Below, one piece after another: positions 1 through 7,272 of a stretch of DNA of 64,000 nucleotides. Source of the stretch: an uncultured Verrucomicrobiota bacterium. Its GTDB lineage: Bacteria > Verrucomicrobiota > Verrucomicrobiia > Limisphaerales > UBA9464. Numbering within the stretch: the stretch's first letter is position 1; each line of letters begins with the position of its first letter. The notes under the pieces were generated by a model. That model saw only the letters and a list, made by a program, of their open reading frames with translations. It searched no databases and was not told the DNA's origin. A program made the position numbers and the translations under genes. The stretch covers positions 1 to 64,000 of the forward strand of contig CAJAHH010000008.1 in the NCBI GenBank assembly GCA_903939515.1, read 5' to 3'.

Positions 1-460
1 ATGATTCTTCATTACTTTGAAACATTGAAAACATCAATGTAATCATATCAGTTTGATTTAAAACTTGTTTTGAGTATTTTTTACCATCATTCAAAGTCAC
101 CAAAACAATTCCTTCGTTCAATATGTTTTGAACTGTTCCAAATGCGTCCCAAATTTTTTCTCTTGATATTCTATCAATATGTTCACATAAAAGATAAGAG
201 CCGGTTTTAATTTTGTTTGATTGGCACAGATTTAAAAATCTTGCAAGTTCACCTATTATTTTGTTTTTTCCACGAAAACCTGATATTCCTTCATCGTAAA
301 ATGTATCGTTTGATAGATTTAAATTATTTTGCTTACAGTATTCTATAGTCTTTTCAACTTGTCGTCGTTTTGAGTCACCTAAGGATTGTTCAGCCGAAGA
401 AAAACGAATATAACTATATGCTGTTGGTTTTTCTTGGGTTTTGGTTTGGGATGTTTCCAT
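1..460 (-). CDS. Large serine recombinase, N-terminal part (runs off window)
   Basis: Translating the complement from the ATG at 460 gives 153 codons open to the window edge. This is the catalytic domain of a serine recombinase, the enzyme that cuts and rejoins DNA to integrate or excise a mobile element. The start of the domain reads AYSYIRFSSAEQSLGDS (residues 14-30), with the expected nucleophile at Ser21. A later stretch has DEGISGFRGKN (56-66), and HIDRISR (94-100) matches the conserved D-R-x-S-R catalytic motif. The C-terminal DNA-binding part lies outside. Base composition is strongly AT-rich and codon use favours A/T-ending codons, unlike every other gene here, which points to recent transfer. 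The start codon lies about 20-45 bases from the junction with comM, the usual place for an integrase gene beside its own attachment site. The family call is confident; the specific element type is unknown. Confidence 0.9.
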   Translation of the reverse strand, partial: METSQTKTQEKPTAYSYIRFSSAEQSLGDSKRRQVEKTIEYCKQNNLNLSNDTFYDEGISGFRGKNKIIGELARFLNLCQSNKIKTGSYLLCEHIDRISREKIWDAFGTVQNILNEGIVLVTLNDGKKYSKQVLNQTDMITLMFSMFQSNEES

Positions 461-503
461 TTTTTAAACCTAGGACAGTGGGTGGGGGAATCAAGACATC
501 ATC
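461..503. other. Probable attachment-site junction between mobile element and comM
   Basis: Sequence changes here from AT-rich (recombinase side) to GC-rich (comM side). The comM reading frame runs open leftward only to an in-frame TAG at 471-473. Similarity to ComM begins at about codon 495-503, where it reads [10 protein letters not shown]. The crossover therefore lies somewhere in about 474-500. The exact core cannot be fixed without the other end of the element or an uninterrupted comM from a relative. Confidence 0.6.
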
Positions 504-1376
504 TTGCTTATTGGCCCACCGGGCAGCGGCAAGTCCATGCTTGCCCAACGCCTGGCCACCATCCTGCCACCACTAACACTCGCCGAGGCTCTGGAGACCA
601 CCCAAATCCACAGCGTTGTGGGTCAATTAGCTCCAGGTCAGGCGTTGCTCACCCGTCGTCCGTTCCGGTCTCCTCACCACACCGCCAGCAATGCTGGCTT
701 GCTCGGTGGCAACACCCATCCTACCCCGGGCGAGGTTTCCCTAGCCCACCATGGCGTTCTCTTCCTCGACGAATTACCCGAATTCAAGCGATCCGTGCTG
801 GAGACGCTCCGCCAACCCCTCGAGGAAGGTAAGGTGACCATCAGTCGAGCCGCAGGAACCATGACTTTCCCTGCACAATTCATGCTCGTGGCCGCGATGA
901 ATCCTACGCCGGACGGCAAAATGCCCGCCGAATCACGCTCCGGTCCTCGAGAGATCCAGTCTTATCTGGGTCGCATTTCCGGCCCCTTGCTCGACCGGAT
1001 CGACTTGCACGTCGAAGTTCCTGCCGTCCGATTCACCGATTTCGACCGGGCGCGTCCGGGAGAATCCAGCCAAGAGATCCGACAGCGGGTCGAAGCGGCC
1101 CGGGAACGCCAGCGACATCGGTTGCTCGGAAAACCCATTTCCTGCAACGCCCGATTGGGACCCCGCGAACTTCAGCAATTTATCCAACTCGATTCCCCCA
1201 CCCTCTTGCTCCTTAAGCACGCATTGACCGACCTGAATCTCTCAGCCCGCGCCTATCACCGGGTGCTCAAGGTCGCGCGAACCATCGCTGATCTGGCCGA
1301 GTCTGAAAGTGTGAGGCTCGAGCATGTTTCCGAAGCCATTCAGTACCGATCCCTCGACCGCCAGATTTGGGGGTGA
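504..1376 (+). pseudogene. comM: ComM/YifB AAA+ ATPase, 5' end removed by insertion
   Basis: ComM (YifB) is a Mg-chelatase-like AAA+ hexameric helicase that promotes branch migration during natural transformation. This fragment of about 290 codons starts at the Walker A motif ([10 protein letters not shown], 504-536) and contains Walker B ([10 protein letters not shown], residues 85-94). It continues into the normal C-terminal Mg-chelatase domain, ending [18 protein letters not shown]. Full-length family members are about 500 residues, so roughly the first 200 (the Lon-like N-terminal domain) are missing. No convincing start codon or ribosome binding site precedes the fragment; the TTG at 504 is only a formal possibility. 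The simplest reading is that the serine-recombinase element at 1-500 inserted into an intact comM, with the 5' part on its far side. The C-terminal part looks undamaged, so excision could restore the gene. Confidence 0.88.
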
Positions 1377-1484
1377 TCCGGCGACGAAACCATTTTCGGA
1401 ACTTGGGGTTGATACCAAACAATTTCTGATTTGCTTCCCGTTTGAATCCGGGGTCGCGGACTGCTTTGATTCACCTCCAAATCC

Positions 1485-2303
1485 ATGAAGAGACTTCTCC
1501 TACCCATCGCGTTGGCTGCAGCCATGCTGTCCGTTCAGGCTGGCAATCTGGCTGACCAGCTAGCCATCCAGACCTGGACCCTCCGCAACCTGAACTTCCA
1601 GCAAACCATCGACTTCGCGGTGAAGCATGGCATCAAGGACCTTCAGGTCATCGGAAACCACATCGATCCCAACGCCTCGAAGGAGGAGTGGGCCCAGAAG
1701 AAGGCGGCTCTGGATGCGGCCGGCCTCCGCGCCTACACCTTTGGAGTGGCTGGCACTTCGACGGACAAGGAAAAGAACCGTCGCCTCTTCGAGTTCGCCA
1801 AGTTCATGGGCATTCGCCTCATCATCGTTGAACCCGGTGACTTTCGTATTTGGGACAACCTGGAAGAACTGGCCAAGGAGTATGACATTCGGGTTGCGGT
1901 CCACAACCACGGCATCAAGAGCCTTTATGGTAACCCTGCGGTGGTGAAGCAGATCATCCAACACAGGGACTCCCGCATTGGCGTCTGCATGGACGTCGGT
2001 TGGATCACCAGCGCCGGCTTTGACGCGGCAAAGGTGTATCGGGAATACAACGGACGGGTGTTCGACCTCCACCTCAAGGACAAGCGGGTCGAGAAGACCC
2101 AGGGCGACGACGTGGCTTTTGACACCCATATCGGCGAGGGGCAGTCCAACTACAAGGGGCTCTTTGCTGAACTGCACCAGAGTGGCTACAGCGGTCGCTT
2201 GGCCATCGAGACTGACAGCGGCGATTTCGCCAAGAACCCCAACGACTTCGTGGCCAAGGCCAAAGCCTTTGTCGAAGCCCAGGGCAAGGCTCCGGTCAAA
2301 TAG
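1485..2303 (+). CDS. Secreted sugar phosphate isomerase/epimerase-like TIM-barrel protein
   Basis: This 272-residue protein starts with a clear signal peptide (MKRLLLPIALAAAMLSVQA), so it is exported. The rest fits the xylose-isomerase-like TIM barrel (AP endonuclease family 2). It has the expected ladder of metal and substrate residues: a Glu in IIVEPGDF, a His pair in AVHNHG, an Asp in GVCMDVGW, a His in FDLHLKD and a late Glu in LAIETD. Exported members of this family are frequent in Verrucomicrobia and Planctomycetes, often linked to sugar catabolism, but the substrate cannot be read from sequence. The ATG is directly followed by the signal sequence, which fixes the start. It stands alone between comM and a sigma factor gene. 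Confidence 0.85.
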   Translation: MKRLLLPIALAAAMLSVQAGNLADQLAIQTWTLRNLNFQQTIDFAVKHGIKDLQVIGNHIDPNASKEEWAQKKAALDAAGLRAYTFGVAGTSTDKEKNRRLFEFAKFMGIRLIIVEPGDFRIWDNLEELAKEYDIRVAVHNHGIKSLYGNPAVVKQIIQHRDSRIGVCMDVGWITSAGFDAAKVYREYNGRVFDLHLKDKRVEKTQGDDVAFDTHIGEGQSNYKGLFAELHQSGYSGRLAIETDSGDFAKNPNDFVAKAKAFVEAQGKAPVK

Positions 2304-2383
2304 CAGTCTATCGCATCTACCCGCTCCCGAATCATTGGGGCCTACTGGGCATCCGACGGATTTTTGGATTGGCTGCGAAACTC

Positions 2384-3064
2384 ATGCCCGACCAACCCAC
2401 CGATCCCGGCCAGGATCCCGACACCCAGTTGATGCTGCGCGTCAAACGGGGTGATCGGGACTCCTTCACCGAGTTGGTGGAGCATTGGAAGCATCCGGTC
2501 ATCGGGTTTATCTACCGAACCCTGCCCGACCCGGACGAAGCCGAGGATTTGGCGCAGGCCACCTTTGTCCAACTCTGGAAGACCGCCGCTCGCTACCAAC
2601 CGACGGCGCGCTTCTCCACCTTCCTCTTCACCATTGCTCGCAATCTCTGCCTCAACGAGATCCGCAGGCGGGTCCGGCATCCGGCCGACTCGCTGGATGA
2701 ACCGCGACCCGATGACGAAGATCACCCCCTGCGACAAATCAAAGACCACCGGCAACCCGGGGCCGATGCCGAGACAACCCGAAGCGAATTGTTCAACCTC
2801 GTGGATGAGGCTTTGGCCGCACTACCCGAGAAACAACGAACCGCACTCATCCTCTGCCGCGACGGCGAATTAAGCTACGAGGAGATCGCTGCCGTCTTGG
2901 GAACTTCCCTGCAGGCCACCAAATCGCTCATCCATCGTGCACGGGAAACCCTCAAGGGCCGCCTCAAGCCGTATCTGGATTCGGGTGAGTGGCAACGCAA
3001 TCCGTCGGCTGCTCCCGCCCGTTCCCCAAAACCGGGTTCGTCAGAAGGTTGGGTGCGCCATTAG
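2384..3064 (+). CDS. ECF-type RNA polymerase sigma factor
   Basis: The protein is 226 residues from the ATG at 2384; an upstream in-frame TTG at 2369 would add only five residues. Region 2 is clear in the N-terminal half (GFIYRTLPDPDEAEDLAQAT, then TARFSTFLFTIARNLCLNEI). Region 4 is clear in the C-terminal half (ALPEKQRTALILCRDGELSY, then LGTSLQATKSLIHRARETL, the helix-turn-helix that contacts the -35 element). The acidic linker between them is about 40 residues. The last 25 residues are a Pro/Ser-rich tail outside the core. ECF factors are usually followed by an anti-sigma gene; here argH follows after 113 bases and no anti-sigma factor is visible, so its control is unclear. Confidence 0.92.
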   Translation: MPDQPTDPGQDPDTQLMLRVKRGDRDSFTELVEHWKHPVIGFIYRTLPDPDEAEDLAQATFVQLWKTAARYQPTARFSTFLFTIARNLCLNEIRRRVRHPADSLDEPRPDDEDHPLRQIKDHRQPGADAETTRSELFNLVDEALAALPEKQRTALILCRDGELSYEEIAAVLGTSLQATKSLIHRARETLKGRLKPYLDSGEWQRNPSAAPARSPKPGSSEGWVRH

Positions 3065-3177
3065 TCCCGCCTCATGGTGGTTTTCAACCCGGTGAAACCT
3101 CCGGTCTTGATGCCGTCCGGTAGTTCTTCCCGCGTGACTTCGTCCCCACCCTTGCGAAGCTCCGGTCAGCGTCTGAC

Positions 3178-4602
3178 ATGAAGAAACCGCGTCCGTCCCC
3201 CTCCACCGTCGTCTCCCGTTCTGGCCGCTTCACCGATGGCCCAAGCCAGGAAGTTGCTCAATTCTCCCAATCCGTCTCCTTCGACTGGCGACTGTGGTCC
3301 CACGACCTCGTCGGCTCGATGGCTCATGCGACCATGCTGGAGAAGATCGGTATCCTCTCTTCCAAGGAGTGCAAAGACATCATCGCCGGACTCAAGGCCA
3401 TCGGCATGGAGATCGAAGCGGGGCGATTCCAGTGGAAAATGGAACTGGAGGACGTCCACATGAACATCGAGGCGGCGCTGACGGCACGCGTGCCGGCCGC
3501 CGCCAAGCTGCACACAGCACGATCCCGAAATGATCAAGTCGCCCTAGATGTCCGTCTGTGGTTGCGCGATGAGATCGAAGCGCTCCTCGGTGAATTGCGC
3601 ACACTCCAACGCTCTCTGGTCAAACTGGGTGAGCGGCACTCGGAGGTGATTATCCCGGGCTACACGCACATGCAACGGGCTCAACCGGTCTTTTTCGCTC
3701 ACCATTGCCTCGCCTACGTCGAGATGTTCGACCGCGACACCGGTCGTCTGGCGGACGCCTTTGGAAGACTCAACGTGTGCCCGCTCGGAGCAGGGGCCAT
3801 CGCCGGCAGTACGCTACCCATTGACCGTGAGTTCGTGGCCACACTGCTCGGTTTCACCGACACGAAAGGTCGTCCGCGCATCACGCAAAATTCCATGGAC
3901 GCCGTCTCAGACCGGGACTTTCTCATCGAATTCAGCGCAGCCGCGGCACTGATCGCCGTCCATCTCAGCCGACTCTCCGAAGATCTCATCCTGTGGGCCT
4001 CCTCCGAGTTCAGCTTCATCCGCATCGCAGACGCCTACACGACGGGTTCCTCGCTCATGCCGCAGAAGAAGAATCCTGACATCGCCGAACTCACCCGAGG
4101 CAAATCGGGTCGGGTCATCGGTAACCTGGTCTCACTGCTGGTCCTATTGAAAGGGTTGCCCATGACCTACAACCGGGATTTGCAAGAGGACAAGGAGCGT
4201 CTCTTCGATACCGCGGACACCGTTCGCTCCTGTGTTCGACTCACTGCGGCGATGCTCGATCACACCACCGTCCAGGCTCCGGCCTGCGAAGCTGCCGCAA
4301 AAGACCCCCTGTTGCTGGCCACCGACCTTGCCGACTATCTAGTGAAAAAGGGTATGCCCTTCCGCCAAGCCCATCACGCCGTTGGAGCCGTGGTGGCTTT
4401 CGCTGAGAAAGTTGGACGCCCGATCAACCAACTCTCCCTCGCGGAATATCAGGCAATTGAACCCCGCTTTTCAGCCGATGTGCTCGAGTTGTATGATTTG
4501 CAGAAGGCCATGAAACGGCGCGAACTTCCCGGTGCTCCCGGAGTCCGTCAGATGGCCCGTCAATTGGCACGGTGGAAAAAGGAACTAGGCACCCTCGGGT
4601 GA
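3178..4602 (+). CDS. argH: Argininosuccinate lyase
   Basis: ArgH catalyses the last step of arginine synthesis, splitting argininosuccinate into arginine and fumarate in the cytosol. The 474-residue length matches the family. The fumarase/aspartase-superfamily signature GSSLMPQKKNPDIAEL lies near residue 290 and carries the catalytic Ser loop. TARSRNDQVALDVRLWLRDE near residue 115 and YTHMQRAQP near residue 163 are also typical ArgH blocks. The N-terminus begins with a short Pro/Ser-rich segment before SGRFTDGPSQEVAQFSQSV. The ATG at 3178 is the first in frame. No other arginine gene is adjacent. Confidence 0.97.
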   Translation: MKKPRPSPSTVVSRSGRFTDGPSQEVAQFSQSVSFDWRLWSHDLVGSMAHATMLEKIGILSSKECKDIIAGLKAIGMEIEAGRFQWKMELEDVHMNIEAALTARVPAAAKLHTARSRNDQVALDVRLWLRDEIEALLGELRTLQRSLVKLGERHSEVIIPGYTHMQRAQPVFFAHHCLAYVEMFDRDTGRLADAFGRLNVCPLGAGAIAGSTLPIDREFVATLLGFTDTKGRPRITQNSMDAVSDRDFLIEFSAAAALIAVHLSRLSEDLILWASSEFSFIRIADAYTTGSSLMPQKKNPDIAELTRGKSGRVIGNLVSLLVLLKGLPMTYNRDLQEDKERLFDTADTVRSCVRLTAAMLDHTTVQAPACEAAAKDPLLLATDLADYLVKKGMPFRQAHHAVGAVVAFAEKVGRPINQLSLAEYQAIEPRFSADVLELYDLQKAMKRRELPGAPGVRQMARQLARWKKELGTLG

Positions 4603-4670
4603 CCCAGAATCGCCGCGGTCTTGCTCCGCCGCGTTGACGCTCGTCGGCGGCGCGGACAGCCTACCAGACA

Positions 4671-5462
4671 ATGTCTCATCGCTTCTGGAACATCTGCGGA
4701 GGTCTGTTGCTTGCCTGCGTCTTGTGGGTGGGCTGTGACGAACGCCCCTGGGTCAGCGGCAAGGCGGACCCGAAGGAGGAGAACAACTACCGCCAGGCCG
4801 AAGCCTATCAGCGGATGAACCAATACTCCCGGGCCGTGGAGTACTATCAGCGGGCCTTGGACGTAAACCCCCGCAACGCGGATGCACACCTCGGACTAGG
4901 GATCATCCACTCCGACTCGGCCAAACTCCCGGAGTACGGCTTCGCCTATTACCACCTCCGACGGTACGTCACCCTTTCTGGGCGCACCAACGACCTGATT
5001 GTCAACCAACTCATCCGTGCCACCGGACTGCGGTTGGCCGAATTGCATGCTGACACCATCGGCAAGATCCAAACACAAGGTCAACTCGAGCAGATGCGGC
5101 GGGAGAACGATGAGTTGCGCAAGTCCGCGTTGTCCTTGAGCAACCAACTTTCTTCAGCCTCCACCCGCATCGCCCCCTCCGCCTCCAGCCTCCTGGTCTC
5201 CAATCCAACCAACGGAACCATCGCGGCACCGACTCGTGCCCCGAGCACGGTCCCCAAGGCGATAGACCCCCCAGCCCGGTTGGCGCCCCGAGCGGTCGAA
5301 CCCCGCAAGCCGTCCACTCCCAAGACCTACACACTGAAATCCGGAGACACCTTGGCCAAAATCGCCAAGGCCCAAGGAATTACTTTGCAGCAGCTTCAAG
5401 CCGCCAACCCCAGCGTGGATACCCGCAAGCTGAAGCCGGGCGTTGAAATACGAGTCCCCTGA
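4671..5462 (+). CDS. Lipoprotein with TPR repeats and C-terminal LysM domain
   Basis: The 263-residue protein starts with a signal peptide ending in a lipobox (ACVLWVGC, Cys about residue 23), so it should be a lipoprotein. Residues about 40-75 form a TPR unit (AEAYQRMNQYSRAVEYYQRA, then LDVNPRNADAHLGLGIIH). A coiled-coil-like stretch follows (LEQMRRENDELRKSALSLSN), then a Ser/Pro/Ala-rich linker. The last 45 residues are a LysM peptidoglycan-binding domain (YTLKSGDTLAKIAKAQGITL and LKPGVEIRVP). The layout suggests a cell-envelope scaffold anchored in the membrane and bound to the wall. It is followed after 23 bases by an unrecognised protein and then an ABC ATPase, all in one direction and probably cotranscribed. 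Confidence 0.85.
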   Translation: MSHRFWNICGGLLLACVLWVGCDERPWVSGKADPKEENNYRQAEAYQRMNQYSRAVEYYQRALDVNPRNADAHLGLGIIHSDSAKLPEYGFAYYHLRRYVTLSGRTNDLIVNQLIRATGLRLAELHADTIGKIQTQGQLEQMRRENDELRKSALSLSNQLSSASTRIAPSASSLLVSNPTNGTIAAPTRAPSTVPKAIDPPARLAPRAVEPRKPSTPKTYTLKSGDTLAKIAKAQGITLQQLQAANPSVDTRKLKPGVEIRVP

Positions 5463-5485
5463 AAAGCGGGGACTCCCTTCAGAAC

Positions 5486-6280
5486 ATGGCTTCCCGGATC
5501 ACCCTGATTGCCTCCGCTCTCTTCTGGGTGGTGATGAATGGGCTCTTGTGGCAGGCCGAATGGGGAGAGCCTTTCACTTCGGGTTCCGAACTCTCACCAG
5601 ACTTGATCTGGCGGAAGATTCTGGATTCTCCGGACTCCAGCGTGCTGAGCATTCGACACCAAGGCAGGACCATCGGTTCATTGGAATGGCACCCCTCTAT
5701 CCTCGAAGCCCCCCGCAGCACTGTCACCGCCATTGAGGGCATGGTCTCAGCACCTGCAGGACACTCAATCCGAGTCTCGACCCGCTTTCATGGCAGTAAC
5801 TCGTCCCTAGACCGATTGATGATCCTGGGGACTGTGGAATTATCGCCTACCAACACCTGGGAGAAACTTCAGGTCCGAGTCGACCAGCGGCCCAAGAGTT
5901 GGGAGATCCAAGCTGAAGCGGGATCCGACCAGATCCGTATGATTTACGAGGAGGGGCGCCAGCGCTTCGAGCAAACCTTCGAGACCCGCAATCGAGCTGC
6001 TCTGCAACTCATGCTGGCTCCGTACCTCACGGCCCTGCCTTCCGGGCTCATTCCCGACATCGCCCTGAACCACCCAGAATCCTTGGCCCAGAATATTTCC
6101 ATCGACGCTCGATCCGACTGGATGCAAATCGGCCGAAGCCGCGTTCGAGTCTATCGCCTGAGCGCCCGATTGCCCGGACAACTCGAGGCCATCGCCTTCG
6201 TTAGTCGCGCCGGAGAATTACTCAAGATCCAACTGCCCGACCGCCTCCAGTTGGTCAACGACGCCATTGTTGGACACTGA
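5486..6280 (+). CDS. Membrane-anchored protein of unknown function
   Basis: I do not recognise this 264-residue protein. It begins with one hydrophobic segment (ITLIASALFWVVMNGLLW, about residues 5-22) that would act as a membrane anchor or uncleaved signal. The rest is soluble and mostly beta-strand-like, with charged residues spread evenly and no catalytic motif that I can name. Near the end the text VYRLSARLPGQLEAIAFVSR resembles outer-face beta domains seen in ABC exporter accessory proteins, but this is only an impression. It lies 17 bases before an ABC ATPase gene, so the two are probably translated together and may act in one complex. Confidence 0.7.
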   Translation: MASRITLIASALFWVVMNGLLWQAEWGEPFTSGSELSPDLIWRKILDSPDSSVLSIRHQGRTIGSLEWHPSILEAPRSTVTAIEGMVSAPAGHSIRVSTRFHGSNSSLDRLMILGTVELSPTNTWEKLQVRVDQRPKSWEIQAEAGSDQIRMIYEEGRQRFEQTFETRNRAALQLMLAPYLTALPSGLIPDIALNHPESLAQNISIDARSDWMQIGRSRVRVYRLSARLPGQLEAIAFVSRAGELLKIQLPDRLQLVNDAIVGH

Positions 6281-6297
6281 ATAATGAGACTTTCGCC

Positions 6298-7041
6298 ATG
6301 ATTGAACTGGAAGGCCTGACCAAAGACTTCGGATCCCTTCGAGCAGTGGATGGGATCAACTTGCAAATCCCGCGCGGGGAGTTTTTTGCCGTCCTGGGCC
6401 CCAACGCAGCAGGAAAGACCACCACCATTAAGATGATGGTCGGGCTCATCCGACCAACCGCTGGGCGGGCCCGGATCGCCGGATTTGATATCCAAGAGAA
6501 CCCGTTGGAGGCTCGCTCACGCCTAAGCTACGTGCCTGATTTTCCGTTCCTTTACGAGAAGCTCACGCCCGCTGAGTTCCTTCGATTCACCGGACGCTTG
6601 TTCCGGATGCCGGACGCGCAAATCCGCGAGGGATGCGACGAACTGGTGCCCCGGTTCAATTTGGAGGACTGGCTACACCAGCCCATTGAATCCCTCAGCC
6701 ATGGCACACGGCAACGAATCGCCATCGCCAGCGCGCTGCTCCACCGCCCCGAAGTCTTCATCATTGACGAACCGATGGTGGGCCTCGACCCGCACCATGC
6801 ACGGGTTGTGAAAGATATCCTTCGGGAACGGGCGACCGCGGGCATGACCATCTTTCTCAGCACCCATCAGGTTAGCGTCGCTGAAGAGATGGCCGACCGG
6901 ATCGGGATCTTCCACCAAGGACAAGTGATCGCTTGCGGCAGCGCCGACGAACTGCGCGCGCGATCACAAACAACCGGAACACTGGAAGCGGCGTTCTTAG
7001 CGCTCACCCGCGGTAGCCAAACGCAGTCCGAAGTGACTTGA
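6298..7041 (+). CDS. ABC transporter ATP-binding protein, no adjacent permease
   Basis: This 247-residue ATPase has Walker A (GPNAAGKTTT, residues about 35-44), a signature region SLSHGTRQRIAIASALLHRP in which LSHGT replaces the usual LSGGQ, Walker B (VFIIDEPMVGLDP) and the switch His in FLSTHQVS. It resembles the NatA/CcmA-type exporters. The C-terminus ends LEAAFLALTRG, which matches the usual end of NatA-like ATPases. No membrane permease follows: the next gene is convergent, and upstream is a single-anchor protein of unknown function. The transporter partner must be elsewhere, or the upstream protein is a noncanonical partner. Confidence 0.92.
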   Translation: MIELEGLTKDFGSLRAVDGINLQIPRGEFFAVLGPNAAGKTTTIKMMVGLIRPTAGRARIAGFDIQENPLEARSRLSYVPDFPFLYEKLTPAEFLRFTGRLFRMPDAQIREGCDELVPRFNLEDWLHQPIESLSHGTRQRIAIASALLHRPEVFIIDEPMVGLDPHHARVVKDILRERATAGMTIFLSTHQVSVAEEMADRIGIFHQGQVIACGSADELRARSQTTGTLEAAFLALTRGSQTQSEVT

Positions 7042-7272
7042 ACGGTCGAGGTTCAGAGACAGCCCCCTTAAGGCCAGCCCCCAGCCCATCTCAGGCTCGT
7101 GGAGACGTACCATCCCCCTTGGACCGGACCGCTCGGAGATGAATCACTACTTCCAAGACATCGGCTACAGAATCTGCCCGACAGACCTGACAGGCCGGGC
7201 TGGGTGGTTTAAATCGGATAAGCAATTTTTCTGAAAGCGATATTTCTGAGATAATGCCGGTGTTTCTGTGCT

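Noticed and set aside
370-832. Short plus-strand frames across the comM junction
   Set aside because: They run across the element border in frames other than comM and have no family features; the AT-rich part encodes the recombinase on the other strand.
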